From Alentia gelatinosa (lineage: Eukaryota > Annelida > Polychaeta > Phyllodocida > Polynoidae), in the NCBI GenBank assembly GCA_950022655.1, contig OX465590.1, positions 44,847,718-44,911,717 on the forward strand: a DNA stretch of 64,000 nucleotides, given 5' to 3'. The position numbers and the translations under genes are program-made. Every line of letters starts with the position of its first letter. Within the stretch, counting starts at the first letter, position 1. This document shows positions 43,329-54,055 of this stretch, piece after piece. The notes under the pieces are model-generated. The model saw nothing but the letters and a program-made list of their open reading frames with translations. It searched no databases and had not been told where the DNA came from.

Positions 43329-43491
43329 ATTGGTTAGTAATTGATAAATTGCATGTTAATTATCAAGCGGGAAATTTTCTTGTTATCCGCCGGCCTTGAC
43401 CCCGAGGTCAACCGCCATGTCATCTCATGATGTCACTACGCTTCGGCCTCTTTTGGCGGCAGGATCTAAAGACATAAGACGTGTTTCTTTA
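43329..43491. repeat. Split direct repeat A1 of the PAT-like element
   Basis: This 163-bp sequence, from ATTGGTTAGTAATTGATAAA to GACGTGTTTCTTTA, recurs at 47786-47948 with only a few differences. It marks the left end of the element. Confidence 0.93.
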
Positions 43492-43527
43492 GGTTACGGT
43501 TAAGCAACATCTAAAAGAACGGAAAAG

Positions 43528-44613
43528 ATGCCAAAACATGCTGCCAAGACTCCGACAATTATCAGAGGGGTCAAACAGAAAGACCTGGATGAAAAAGTAA
43601 CGGCACTGGATGAAAAAATTGAGGCTTTCGGGGATAAATTCGTAGAAATGGAAGGCCTGATTCGTGCTCTGGCAGCAAAAGGCCAAGACAAAGCAGGCAC
43701 ACCAGAGGTGACGAGCGCATCGGATAGCGAATCCCCAACAACTACTAAAAGACCTCGAGGGCAACCAGCTCGGGCAGATACCCGTTTCGCCCCGTATAAG
43801 ATCGTTTCTCCATCCACTCAGAGGTTGGCAGAGGCCGCGGCGGCTGCCCGCAACCCCAGAGATCCAGGCACGCTAAGTTTCGCGCCTTTTCCAACGAGCC
43901 TTGCCGAGGCGGCAGGCGCGGAAGCGCTTCAGGCTCAGGTCGTGAAGCTACTCGAAGCGACCCCCCATGCCTTCGCCACAGCAGGTAAGAAGCCTTCATT
44001 TTTCTCACATACATATGTTTTCCGAGGCCCAGAGAAAGCTAAAACCACTCTCAATGATCTAAATATTGCAGAATACCTCTGGGGCCTTTTTCGCCTAATC
44101 GAGGACCCAGCCTATCCGTCAGACTGGGCACCCCATACTCTGTCTCATATTAAAGATATCTTAGAGGATGCCAGAGATTATCAGTTCGACCAGGTTCGGG
44201 CATGGTCTGAGGAAATCTTAAGCCTTATCTCTGAAGGCCGCCTAAGCAAGGCCTGGGAGGATACAAATAAGATTCAAATGCTCAGGGTTTCAATCTCTCG
44301 CTCGCCTCTGGGAAAACTGTCCGGTTCAAATAATCCTCGGGCAAGTAAAAAATCAGAAAAATCAGAAAAACAGGCGGATAAGCAAGACCTCAGGGGGGGC
44401 CCACCCTGCAAAGCTTTTAATATCGGGGCCTGTCAACAGGCCAACGGTCACCTTAAAGCAGGCCAGAAGCAACTTCACATATGCTCATATTGTCTTTTCA
44501 ATCTCTCGGCCTACCACCCTCATGCAGAAAGGGACTGCCGCATTAAGACACGCCACGCAGCCACAAATGCAAATGGGGGGGAGGGGGGTGCTGCCCCCCC
44601 TTTTCGGCGCTAG
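43528..44613 (+). CDS. gag-like ORF1 of the PAT-like element
   Basis: An intact 361-residue frame starts 37 bases after A1. The N-terminal 60 residues include heptad-like stretches (KDLDEKVTALDEKIEAF) that suggest a coiled coil. A Pro/Ala-rich middle follows. The C-terminal 70 residues contain the Cys/His cluster typical of DIRS-order gag: CKAFN, GAC, H, HICSYC, HPHAERDC. It presumably binds the element RNA and forms the particle. This is the only undamaged ORF of the element. Confidence 0.88.
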   Translation: MPKHAAKTPTIIRGVKQKDLDEKVTALDEKIEAFGDKFVEMEGLIRALAAKGQDKAGTPEVTSASDSESPTTTKRPRGQPARADTRFAPYKIVSPSTQRLAEAAAAARNPRDPGTLSFAPFPTSLAEAAGAEALQAQVVKLLEATPHAFATAGKKPSFFSHTYVFRGPEKAKTTLNDLNIAEYLWGLFRLIEDPAYPSDWAPHTLSHIKDILEDARDYQFDQVRAWSEEILSLISEGRLSKAWEDTNKIQMLRVSISRSPLGKLSGSNNPRASKKSEKSEKQADKQDLRGGPPCKAFNIGACQQANGHLKAGQKQLHICSYCLFNLSAYHPHAERDCRIKTRHAATNANGGEGGAAPPFRR

Positions 44614-44903
44614 GCTCGCCAAAGCCTCCCAATAACGGGCACCCAGGGACCACCATTCCTCACGAAAAAGTTCCCTGCTCTCCAAGCACATTCTGCTCTC
44701 GCCCATGTGGCACTATTCAAGCCTCCGGGCTCACTTCAGGCTTTTGCCCTAGCTCACCCAGCCCCGAGGGAGCTTATCCGGTTCAGACCGACAATCAACT
44801 TCTTCACTCTGTTAAATTTTGTAATGTTCCCGATGTGATCAATGATACGAGACATGTTTCATATCCGCCCGGCCCAACACCCCTTGGCTTTTGAGTCCCG
44901 GAT

Positions 44904-46661
44904 ATGCCACGAGATGGCGCCACCGCTGCGATGGAATGCCGTGGTTTCCCGCAAGGTGTCGGCACCACTACTTGTGGCGCTGCTAGCTGCAGCCCCGGCA
45001 TACTCCACACAGACACGGGGGAAGCTATCCCACTTATCCCTACAGACACAGTTCCAGTTGAGAACCCACCAAAGTATATTTCTCCTGGTGAATATGCCAC
45101 CACGGTGGCATCCCTCTGGCCACGAGCCACGGCGAACCTTAAAAGGGATGCCGCTGTACATCACCAAGCTTATGAAGGGGCCATGGGGGCCGGCCTACCC
45201 AACTACGCAGGCCCTCGGATCCCCATACCATCTGGCCTTAATATCCCAGCCTGGAGGCATGAGCTCAAGGGCTATCATGATGAACGACTCGTAGACTACC
45301 TCGAGTTCGGCTGGCCCTCGGGCTACCCTCGCTCCACTATCCCGGTATCCACAATTAAAAATCACGCTTCAGCGGAGGCTTTCCCTGGGGCAATTGATAA
45401 TTATGTGGCGACGGAATTGGCTCATGGGGCCCTTCTGGGACCCTTCAGTTCCCCTCCTTTTATTGAATGGGCACAGGTATCCCCCATTATGACACGAGAA
45501 AAAAAGGACAGGGGTAGGAGAATCATAGTCGACCTCTCGTTCCCCTCGGGGGCTAGCGTCAATGACGGTATCCCCCAGGGTAACTTTGAGGGCGATCGTT
45601 TCACCTATAACCTCCCCACTATAAGGGATGCCATCACTCTAGCTTTTCGCGAATTCCAGGCCCTTGCCGGCGGCCTCGGTCTGGCCCTCGCACCTAAAAA
45701 ATGTGTTCCCCCTACCAATGTTTTCCAAAAAATCCATCCTAAAAAATCAGTGGTGTATGGGGATTTAATTTCATGTCCCTGTGATTTCTGAGGTGTGTCT
45801 GAGTACAGGGACTCAGACACAAGCCTCGTTCTACAATCCCCCTACCAATGACCTCGAATGGATCGGATACGACATAAATACGGCTGCGGGCCGAGTCTCG
45901 ATCCCTCTCACCCAAAAATCGTAGAAATACGGGAACTTTGCGAAAAATGGCTGGGGAAACTTGCAATAACGAAAGAAAGCCTCCAATCCGTTCTGGGTAG
46001 ACTCATATACATCTCAACCTGTGTACTTCCGGCCAGGAAATTCACCAATCATCTCTTATCCACCCTTCGTAAGGTCCGAGACAACAGCCTCATAGGCCTG
46101 TCCTCGGGGGCGAAAGCGGACCTGGCTTGGTACGCGGCGTACGCTTCAAAATACAACGGCCTGGCTATTATAGCCCCCAATAGGCCAACAGAATACATCT
46201 GTGTTGCTCATGCAAAAGGGGGCGTGGCCGCGGTTCACAAAAAGGCCTATTTTGTACAACCACTCACCCCAGAAATGAAAATAATTATCTCAAAAAAGGC
46301 CCACGCTCAGGCCTGCGCGGTCCTCGTGACATGCGCCACTTTCGGGTATACCCTCCCCGAGGGCACCGCCCTCGTTCTTGGCCTTGACCTCGTCCCCGAG
46401 GTAGAGGCAGTGGTTACAGGCAGAACCGCGGACCACGTCCTCGCGGCGGTAGCCCGCCAGGTCTGGCTCCACCTGGCGGGAAGAGACATACGCCTCTCCT
46501 TTCACCAGACCTCGGGGGCCGCCCTTGATTTCCCACTTCTCTTGGCTCGCGGACTGCTCTCGAAGCCGGCTGCGGCTTGGGCCTCGAGCTTGACCCGCGA
46601 GCACAACCTTGTTCAATGCCAACCTGTTGTGCCACACCCACTGCTCTCGTTCTTCTTTTGA
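44904..46661 (+). pseudogene. RT/RNase H ORF of the PAT-like element, internally deleted
   Basis: The N-terminal RT part (44904-45645) is recognisable, including REKKDRGRRIIVDLSFPSG and FTYNLPTIRDA. The frame then jumps from the start of the palm (AFREF) directly to LGLALAPKKCVPPT, which normally lies after the catalytic motif. Roughly 130-150 residues including the YxDD box are therefore absent. A 117-bp insertion with a 13-bp duplication follows at 45708-45850. A stop and frameshift lie near 45920. The RNase H-like part runs in a second frame (45858-46661) and includes LEWIGYDI before it and ADLAWYAAYAS within it. Acidic RNase H residues look partly lost. Confidence 0.85.
45721..45837. mobile_element. 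117-bp insertion flanked by a 13-bp target duplication
   Basis: CCCCCTACCAATG occurs at 45708-45720 and 45838-45850. Removing the insert and one copy rejoins the RT-to-RNase H frame. The insert has no recognisable ends. It contains an internal hairpin around GTGTCTGAG/CTCAGACAC at 45794-45821. A 13-bp duplication is typical of target-primed retroposition rather than cut-and-paste transposition. Confidence 0.85.
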
Positions 46662-47655
46662 TTCCAGAGCCTCTACCACTACACACCCAGATGCTCCTCT
46701 CGGCGAGTGCGGCAACCTCGAGGGCAACGGCGGCCAATAAGTCCATCCAGGCCAGAGCGTACCTGGCGTTTGTGGCAGCATACGGAGTGCCGCCAGCATC
46801 TCCTTCCATCAAAGATGTGGCGCTGTATGTCCAGTTCCTCACCAACTCCCTGTCCTCGCCGGCCTCGGTCCTCAACTATCTCTCCGGAGCTAAGGCCTGG
46901 GTCTCGGCTCGGGCTGGGGACCTTGCAGCCTTCGCCCACCCCCTGGTAAAACAAGTCATCTCTGGCACTGCTCGTCTCTCTACACATGTTCCGGCTCAGG
47001 CCCCCCCAATGACCCCTGCCCTTGTGGCTGGCCTCGCGGCTCTGGCCTCGGCAGCGGCCCCCCCGGCCCAGGTCATAAGGGCAGCATTACTTCTCGGCTT
47101 CGCGGCAATGCTTCGAGGTTCGAACCTGGTGAGCCCCTCAACCCTCGGTCCTGGCCCTCACACCCTCCTGCGCAGAGACATCCAGCAGGAGGGGGGAGGC
47201 GGCCTCAGGGTCATCATAAACTCCTCGAAGACAATCCGAGACCCGTCATCGGCGGTCTCGCTCCTAATTCTACTGGCGGCCTCGGCATCCTGCCCGGTGG
47301 CAGCCTGGTCCAGATACGAAGCATCGGTTCCCGCCCTGCCCTGGGCACCAGCTTTTCTCAGTCAGGCGGCATCCCCCCTGACCGCGAGGCAACTCACATC
47401 ATTTATCCGCTGGGGCCTCAAGGCCCTGGGCCTCCCCAACTCGGATCGTTTCTCCATCCACAGCCTCCGTCGAGGTGCAGCCCAGGCAGCTGCGGCCTCG
47501 GCAGACGTGGCCCTACCGGACCTCATGAACCACGCAACGTGGACCTCCAAGTCTGGACTGGGGCCTACGTTCCCCTCGTAAACTCGAGTAATGTCCCCAA
47601 GGCCCTCTCGGCCTCTTTGGCTAAGTCTGACTTGCTACATTCAACCTCTCGTAAG
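46577..47655 (+). pseudogene. Tyrosine recombinase ORF of the PAT-like element, frameshifted before the nucleophile
   Basis: The frame 46577-47581 carries the catalytic Arg in MLRGSN (47114-47116) and the His and Arg of HSLRR (47459-47470), followed by LMNHATW. It then ends in PTFPS. The expected nucleophile context AYVP is found in another frame with Tyr at 47566-47568, continuing to a stop near 47653. A small indel therefore lies between about 47535 and 47560. The N-terminal part up to about 46680 overlaps the RNase H frame and is probably not recombinase. Confidence 0.88.
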
Positions 47656-47679
47656 ACTCGTTCAGTCTTCCGTTCTGCC

Positions 47680-47783
47680 TTTTTATAGACTTGAAATATC
47701 AAACAGACTTATTACAGACTTGTAATTGATCTTATTATCTTCTCGAGTAATAAATACTCTATGCCAATTTCCCGTGTTGGGTT
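47680..47783. repeat. Split direct repeat B1
   Basis: 104 bp from CTTTTTATAGACTTGAAATA to TTTCCCGTGTTGGGT, recurring at 47981-48084 with a few changes. Confidence 0.93.
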
Positions 47784-47785
47784 TA

Positions 47786-47948
47786 ATTGGTTAGTAATTG
47801 ATAAATTGCATGTTAATTATCAAGCGGGAAATTTTCTTGTTATCCGCCGGCCTTGACCCCGAGGTCAACTGCCATGTCATCTCGTAATGTCACTACGCTT
47901 CGGCCTCTTTTGGCGGCAGGATCTAAAGACATAAGACGTGTTTCTTTA
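47786..47948. repeat. Split direct repeat A2
   Basis: Near-identical to A1 at 43329-43491. The few visible differences include AACCGCC/AACTGCC and CTCATGA/CTCGTAA. Confidence 0.93.
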
Positions 47949-47980
47949 CCACCACCCGCCCCACAACTGGACTAACTGAA

Positions 47981-48084
47981 CTTTTTATAGACTTGAAATA
48001 TCAAACAGAATTATTACAGACTTGTAATTGGTCTTATTATCTTCTCGAGTAATAAATACTCTATGCCAATTTCCCGTGTTGGGT
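47981..48084. repeat. Split direct repeat B2, right end of the PAT-like element
   Basis: Near-identical to B1. It is followed by a G-rich tract at 48090-48120. Confidence 0.93.
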
Positions 48085-48790
48085 TAATTAGAGGGGGTGG
48101 CGGGGGGGGGGGGGGGGCCTCCATGGGATTTTGGACCATAACCTAGTACAACTATGGTTTAGTATAACATCCGTCTGGGCTGAAATGCGGTACATAAAAC
48201 ATCTTATCATACACCAATGTACTCTCCAGACATGTAAGAATCACTCTAAAGTATGACAGGACAGATTAGATTGATTTTAGAGTTACATGGACAAACAGTA
48301 CATTGTCTGTTGTAGGATTTAATCAATTTTTCACAATTGATGTCCCTCAAATATGACTTTGTCCTGTGAGTAGGTCACAAATTTTTTCCGTGATGATGGC
48401 CCATTGATATGGTAATATCGTGTTAAACTTTCAAGCATCTGCAATACATAGTTATCTTACAGTAGAAACAATAGTGTTTTAAGAAAATGGTCAAAATTGA
48501 TGGTCTGTGTAACATTAAACATACGATTTCAAACATCAAGCTACTCATCTGGCAATCCTATCATACCTGGTCATGAACTAGAGACATATAGGTATTCAAA
48601 AAGTCATGACAAGATTACTCCCTTAGAGTGGGGTATTTTGCTGAAATATGGCCCTTTGGCTCATGGACTAAGACCCCTACTCCTCATTATAGTGGCGATT
48701 GTTAAGCCAAATGGGCAGTGGGTACCATTTTTTGTGTAAGTCTTTGGTATGACCCGACTGGGGTTTGAAAAGCTTGTACAAAAACGCTAT
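48085..48790. other. No gene; G-rich run then unique DNA
   Basis: A run of about 17 G residues near 48100. The remainder is unique-looking. Confidence 0.4.
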
Positions 48791-48794
48791 TCGT

Positions 48795-49000
48795 AAATTA
48801 GCCAATTAGACTCCGCTAATGTATGATCTGGCCCAGTGCAAAATAAATAGATGTATGAATATACCTTATCAACATCTCCCAGGTCGGAGAGACCTAAATT
48901 AGCCACTTAGACTATGCTAATGTATGATCTGGCCCAGTGTAAAATAAATAGATGTATGAATATACTTTATCAACATCTCCCAGGTCGGAGAGACCTTCTC
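48795..49000. repeat. Tandem duplication, two units of about 100 bp
   Basis: AAATTAGCCAATTAGACTCC ... CTAATGTATGATCTGGCCCA ... CAACATCTCCCAGGTCGGAG is repeated once with small changes (AAATTAGCCACTTAGACTAT). Confidence 0.88.
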
Positions 49001-49089
49001 ATCTTCATTAGTCTAATTTACTCACCACTTCAGGACATTCTCTATCATTTGTTTAATTGACCGATATGGGATATAAATTGAACACTTTG

Positions 49090-50140
49090 TAAAGTTCCAG
49101 TCTGTACATCCCTATCGTGACCAATTATATTGGTTTCTATGTTGCCCATATTTATTAGTACCAAAATGACTGCATTAGTACAGTCACCATCTTGTAGTAG
49201 CTCCCTCCCGGTCTTGATGTTGACCGTACGGCGGCCATGTGGTGAATGGCATATTTACCCTCATTATCACTCACTCTAGTTCCCGGTCTGGCCACATTGG
49301 GGCAGGGCGCTCTAACATGACACTGACACCTGAGTTGTCAGTGAAGTGAGCGGCCCTCCTTGGCATGTGCAACAGACTGGAATGAGACTGGTCAGTTCTG
49401 ATTGGCTGTAACTCCCACAGGCACTCCCTGCACAGAGTTTACAAGCTTACCCTGAACTCAGATGCCACCTGCTGTGTGTATATATATAAACTGGATGCAC
49501 ATGTCATTTCAGAAGCTTCAGCATTAAAGGCATACCCTACAATACACAGTGGCGCCATCTGGTGATTTTCAAATAATGATAATTATCAAGTAAAACTGGC
49601 TCATTTGACTTGTTGTAATACCAAGTGAGTGAAATATAACATATTATTGAGTTTGATATAACCTATTAGGTAAATAAGGCCAATTTAAATTTGACTCATT
49701 TATATAGGAAATGTAGAGAAAAATATAGTTTTTCTCAATTCTCTCAAAAACAAAGACAGTGACCTATGATTTTTAAAGCTAAGATCTGTACTACTATACA
49801 TTTACTAAATTCTGTGAAGATGACATGGGTTTTACTATGTGAAAAACAACTTTTCAGAATTTCTATATATTCTTTTATAAAATTATCATAACATTGATCT
49901 CTAAATCAAAAACGAGCACGGTGACCCTCGATTTTTAAGTTAGATATGTGTTCCATAACACTTGAAGATCATCATATTCACGATTCAGGAAAATGACATG
50001 GGTTTTAATTTTCAAGGTAAATTGTACGATATGCCTTTAAAGCTCAGTTAAATTCTTGACTCATAGCAGTACATAGTACCTCTGTGTTTGAGTTCATACT
50101 CCTTTCTTCTTAAGGTCTACATCTAGCTAGTCTAGGCCTC
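49090..50140. repeat. Dispersed repeat, paralogue of 11130-11695, carrying an insertion
   Basis: It aligns with 11150-11690 on both sides of a 509-bp insertion. The left part ends near 49490. The right part resumes at AAAGCTCAGTTAAATTCTTG (50038). Confidence 0.87.
49528..50036. mobile_element. 509-bp MITE flanked by TTAA (AGGCATA ends)
   Basis: The left end AGGCATACCCTACAAT and the right end ATTGTACGATATGCCT are inverted complements, with TTAA at 49524-49527 and 50037-50040. There is no ORF. The interior contains two diverged copies of a phrase ending AAATGACATGGGTTTTA. The TTAA target resembles piggyBac-type integration, but the ends lack the usual CCY start. Confidence 0.88.
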
Positions 50141-50141
50141 T

Positions 50142-50461
50142 GGGACCTGTTTCACTAGTTTCGTGACATGTCTAGATCTATGGCGTGACATGTCTAGATG
50201 GTGTGTCCGGTTTCATAAGAACTATACATTAAACTTCATTTTGTGCGTTCTTGCTTGCACTGTTAGTGCCGCTTTCCATGTCTGTCTTCACTTTTGTCAC
50301 AAAACTAGTGAAACATATCCATGATGGGTAGATTTGTCTAATTCCTATGTTTGGGGTCTGTCTTTTCCTAAGGGCAGCTACTTGTGTTGTCACAAAACCA
50401 GACAACCCAATCTGTCTGTATGGTGTCACAGACATGTCACGAAACTAGTGAAACAAGTCCC
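50142..50461. mobile_element. MITE, GGGACCTGTTTCA family, copy 3
   Basis: The ends are GGGACCTGTTTCACTAG and CTAGTGAAACAAGTCCC. The uninterrupted site is at about 11690 (GGCCTCTAGACTTTACAA). The interior has the TGTCTAGATGG phrase of the family. Confidence 0.88.
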
Positions 50462-50642
50462 AGGACTTTACAACTTGATATGTAAACTCACTCTGGCAAA
50501 CGATGGTGTTTATAATGTAAACAACTATAGCAGTGATTGTTTATGATATGTCAGATGAAGTACTCTGTTATAATTTAATCATTACCATGTACTCTATGAG
50601 TTGCAGCGATGGAAGTCTACCCATGTAGGCGAATCGTTGACA

Positions 50643-50835
50643 ATATTATTATATACCTGTGGTAGTATATCCTACACATACGGCCCGTTCCTACCCATGT
50701 CGTATTTATATCCGTACGACACCTGGGTGACGTACGGGGTATGTATAAGGCGTACGGGGCATGTACGGCAGCAAAATCCAAAAACTCCCCCAGAAGCAAG
50801 GTTAAAAATTGGATATTTTAAGGTATATAATAATA
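50643..50835. repeat. Block bounded by TATTATTATATACCT / AGGTATATAATAATA
   Basis: The cleanest copy of this block, with both 15-bp borders intact. It matches 30355-30560 and 57628-57825. Confidence 0.9.
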
Positions 50836-50971
50836 GAGAAACAGGCTGACTGTCTCCGTACGGATAAAATACTTGGTAAAATCGGCGATCAGATGAACCT
50901 CTGCCTCCGGCATCGGTTCATCTGATTATTTTATCCGTACGGAGACAGTAAGCCTGTTTCTCTATAATAGG
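50820..50971. repeat. Hairpin with AGGTATATAATAATAGAGAAAC...GTTTCTCTATAATAGG borders
   Basis: The outer border pairs TAGAGAAACAGGCT with AGCCTGTTTCTCTA. The inner stem pairs GTCTCCGTACGGATAAAATA and GATCAGATGAACC with complements. The loop contains TCTGCCTCCGGCATC. Confidence 0.93.
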
Positions 50972-51885
50972 CTTTATATATGTTAACTGAAAAAGGCTAC
51001 TCTTGCCGAAACGATGTGTGTACTACTGTTCCAATAAAAGCCACCCATCAAACCAATCTGGGATCTTGTTGAGTTGTACTTACTACCATCTACTTTATTA
51101 ATTAATACTTCAACCAATAGATCATATTTGCGGCTCCCTACAGTAACCATACTGGCCTGCGGGCCGACATGAAGTTTACTTGTTGAATATGGTGTGTCTG
51201 TTAGCATTTGTATGTTGTATTTGTAGGCTATGTAAGGGTTGGCCTATGCGATGAAAATCAGCCTACCTCAAGGCTGACAAAACCGGCCCCTTTATTTGAT
51301 GCTCTTTGACTTCGCTTCATTTTTATTAAACTGAAGTCCGTTGAATAATCTTGGATCTTATATGAATACCCTTTTCTGTGTGCCAAGAAAGCCCAGGGAC
51401 GATGTTGGTCAATTTAATTCAACACTTATGGACGACCTTTGATTTATTCTTCCATATATCATGCTATTGCTGGAAGAGCATGTTTTTTGTTTGTTTTCTT
51501 TTAAGTTGATTTTTATTCTGGAGTTAGCTACTAGATATACGTGATATCCTATTTTTAGTAGGCTCCAGGGCCAGGCATCATTTTCGGTAGTTTGGAATTA
51601 GTTTGATAATGAAAAAGGATGTAACATTTTGTACAAGGTGTTGATCATATATAAATATTACAAGTGTACATTATTGATTCACCGCATAGTACAGGGATAT
51701 CTAATACTATATGGGTTTCTCCAAATACTATATGGTATAAACAATGCTATTTTGTTTAGATATTATTATTGCTTTTAATAATGTAGAGGAGTATGGTTTT
51801 GGGATCTGAAAAGTACAGCAGTCAGTATGTTAAACGTAGGGCAGTGAGGTTCCCCTTTGTGTACCTTTTAAAGCTTTCACATGCT
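50972..51885. other. No gene recognised
   Basis: Unique-looking AT-rich DNA. Near 51410 the phrase GGTCAATTTAATTCAACACTTATGG (25 bases, quoted in part as CAACACTTATGG) resembles 250-272. Confidence 0.4.
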
Positions 51886-51889
51886 TGGG

Positions 51890-53435
51890 CACTTTTCCTT
51901 CACGAGGTCATTAAACCCGGGCCTACCCGGGGTCATCGAGTGCACAGTAAACCCGGATTAGTCTGACAGACCCTACTCAGGAAATTGGTTTTGTAGTTTG
52001 GGGATTCTCTCCGGCATCAGAGATACGGATAGGAAAGATCACCCTGGACTGAAGCCATTGTAATATATAATCTAATAAGTCTACATTCTACCTCGTACAT
52101 CGCTACATCATCTCGCGAGATATCGTGAGCTTTGAAGGTTTCTCCATGATCATGTGATAGCCAGCTGAATTATGGGAAGTATATCATTCTGTCAAATGGA
52201 GCGGAAGGAAGTGGTTATTATGTGAGAATTTTTTTTCTTTCAATTTCTTTATTGAGTCAATATGTAATGTACACATGTTGCATCAAGTCGTTTCTGTAGG
52301 CTCAGGACTCAACAAAGCGGCAGAAGGCCTCAGCCTTTTTATAAGGCTTGTTTTAATGGCCAAGCCATGGGAGAATCAACAGTCACATTTTCTGTGAGGA
52401 CTTTAAAAAAAAAAACATTAAAAGAAAAGAAAAGGTGTCTACCAGGATTTAACTAGAAAAGCAATATGCATTTGGCTCAATCATGATGCTGAGATCAATA
52501 AAATTATACATACACGTAGCACTGGTATTAATAGCAGAACAAGATCAGGGGAAATGGGCTACATTTGCCATATCTTGGCCTTCATGTTGGCCTTAGTCAG
52601 GGCTTTAACCATCGCAAGAGACTAAATTTGTATGCTTTAGTTTCTAATCCGGAAGTGTAACGGGAATGAATAAGTTCTGAAAAGTGTAAACAAGGAGCAA
52701 ATAGTAAATTCATGAATCAGTGTGAAATTGAAAATAGATAACAAATAAAAGGTTTGGGGTTATATTCAGTCCATGGGTCATAAGATAAACAAAATGACTC
52801 ATAGATTGAATACTACCACAAACCCTTTAATTGTTATTTATTTGTAATTCCATGCTAATTCATAGATATTAGATAAACCCTCTTACATTTTTTTCTTGGT
52901 AAAGAAAAGTTTATTGACAACATGAATTCATCCCAGGTGGGATGATCTTCCACTTATGTGTCCTTAAGACTATTACAGATGAGACACATTTAAGCATACT
53001 GTCGTAAAACTCGATGAGCTTTAATCTTGGCAGTTGTATGCCACAAATGGAATTTGGTGTAGGGATTTCACAACGCCAAACCGAGTGAAATCCGGAGCCA
53101 AAACTTACCGGTGCTTACTTGAACTCTGACCTACTTATTTACTTATTGGTGCTTACTTGAACTCTCACCTACTCATTTACTTTTTTATTGGTAACATTTG
53201 TACAATCGTACGTTCCTTGGAATCTGACAAGTGATTTCACAAGGCCAAACCGGAGCCAAAACTTACCGGTGCTTACTTGAACTCTAACCTACTTATCTAC
53301 TTATTGGTGCTTATTTGAACCTTCACCTACTTATCTATCTAGTGCCTACTTGAACTTGCACCTACATTTTTACTTTTTTAATTGGTAATTCCTGAGTAAC
53401 TTATCCCAGTATTTCTTCCCCCTATTCAAAGGTGA
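51890..53435. repeat. Second segmental duplication, copy A
   Basis: It aligns with 59345-60350 and onward: TGAGGTCATTAAACCCGGGC, GAAATTGGTTTTGTAGTTTG, CCGGCATCAGAGATACGG, GATAGCCAGCTGAATTATGG, GGGATGATCTTCCACTT. This copy contains an extra LINE 3' fragment at 52229-52620. Confidence 0.87.
52229..52620 (-). repeat. LINE 3' end inserted in the duplication copy
   Basis: The T-run and CTTTCAATTTCTTTATTGAG read on the minus strand as a poly(A) 3' end. Inward lies the stem CAGCCTTTTTATAAGGCTTG. The segment is missing from the paralogue at 59690, so it inserted after the duplication or was lost from the other copy. Confidence 0.75.
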
Positions 53436-53460
53436 ATGCCTTACTGGTTCTTACTTGAAC
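53090..53460. repeat. About 38-bp tandem minisatellite, copy A
   Basis: Units carry GGTGCTTACTTGAACTCT, then GACCTACTTATTTACTTATT, with variable length. A matching array lies at 60160-61090. Confidence 0.8.
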
Positions 53461-53469
53461 TCTTACTTA

Positions 53470-53595
53470 CTCTTTCTTTTTTTAAAAATAATTTCCTTAT
53501 TGATCCTTTATCATACAGGTCCAAAATAATCCTTGGTACATATGTCAGTACATCAATGTGCATCAAGATAAAGAGGCCAATACGTGTCAGTCTTA
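53470..53595 (-). repeat. LINE 3' end fragment, minus strand
   Basis: A T-run with TTTCCTTATTGATCC, then AAGATAAAGAGGCCAATACG and GTCAGTCTTACAC, similar to 31665-31775. Confidence 0.6.
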
Positions 53596-53599
53596 CACA

Positions 53600-53990
53600 C
53601 TATTACATACCTATGCACTAACTCAGTGTAAATACGTACTGCTCCTGGGGGTACAGTTAGTGTACACAGAATGCACTGTACGCCGTGAATCTTTGTACTG
53701 GTGCCTTTGGATAGTGACAGACTGCACGCCTTGGCTAACAGACTGCATCCTTTGAACCTTACCTGCACGCTTTGGCTGACAGACTGCACGCTTTGACGAA
53801 ATAACGCATTTTGATTGGTCGAGAGGCCGACAACAGAATTCTAGGCGCAAGATTAAAAAATGGCGGATCCCTTCACATCAAGAGTTCTGTGGCGTAGTAC
53901 AGTATCCACGGAACGAGTTAGTGTGTACATTTATCAAACATCGAGGTGGAATACGAGTACGAATCACGTGAAACACGTTATACAGCTTAG
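53600..53990. repeat. Dispersed repeat B, paralogue of 11846-12240
   Basis: Nearly 400 bp aligned in the same orientation, ending CGAATCACGTGAAACACGTT. See the evidence at the other copy. Confidence 0.85.
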
Positions 53991-54055
53991 ATATGTGAGT
54001 AACAGTATTATTGGAAAAACCAAATGTAAACGATGACATTTGTACCGTTCAAGTC

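Larger units (their letters stand above)
43329..48084 (+). mobile_element. PAT-like DIRS-order retrotransposon with split direct repeats
   Basis: The order A1 - gag - RT/RNase H - tyrosine recombinase - B1 - A2 - B2 is complete. A1 is 43329-43491, B1 47680-47783, A2 47786-47948 and B2 47981-48084. B1 and A2 abut, and a 32-bp spacer separates A2 and B2. Split direct repeats of this kind are known for PAT and Ngaro-type elements, in contrast to the inverted ends of DIRS1. No methyltransferase ORF was seen. Coding DNA is clearly richer in GC than the surroundings. The copy is inactive because of lesions in all the enzymatic domains. Confidence 0.92.

Noticed and set aside
47105..47130. tRNA-like GGTTCGAACC
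   Set aside because: It lies inside the tructure-encoding tyrosine recombinase frame at its catalytic Arg motif, so it is explained by coding sequence.
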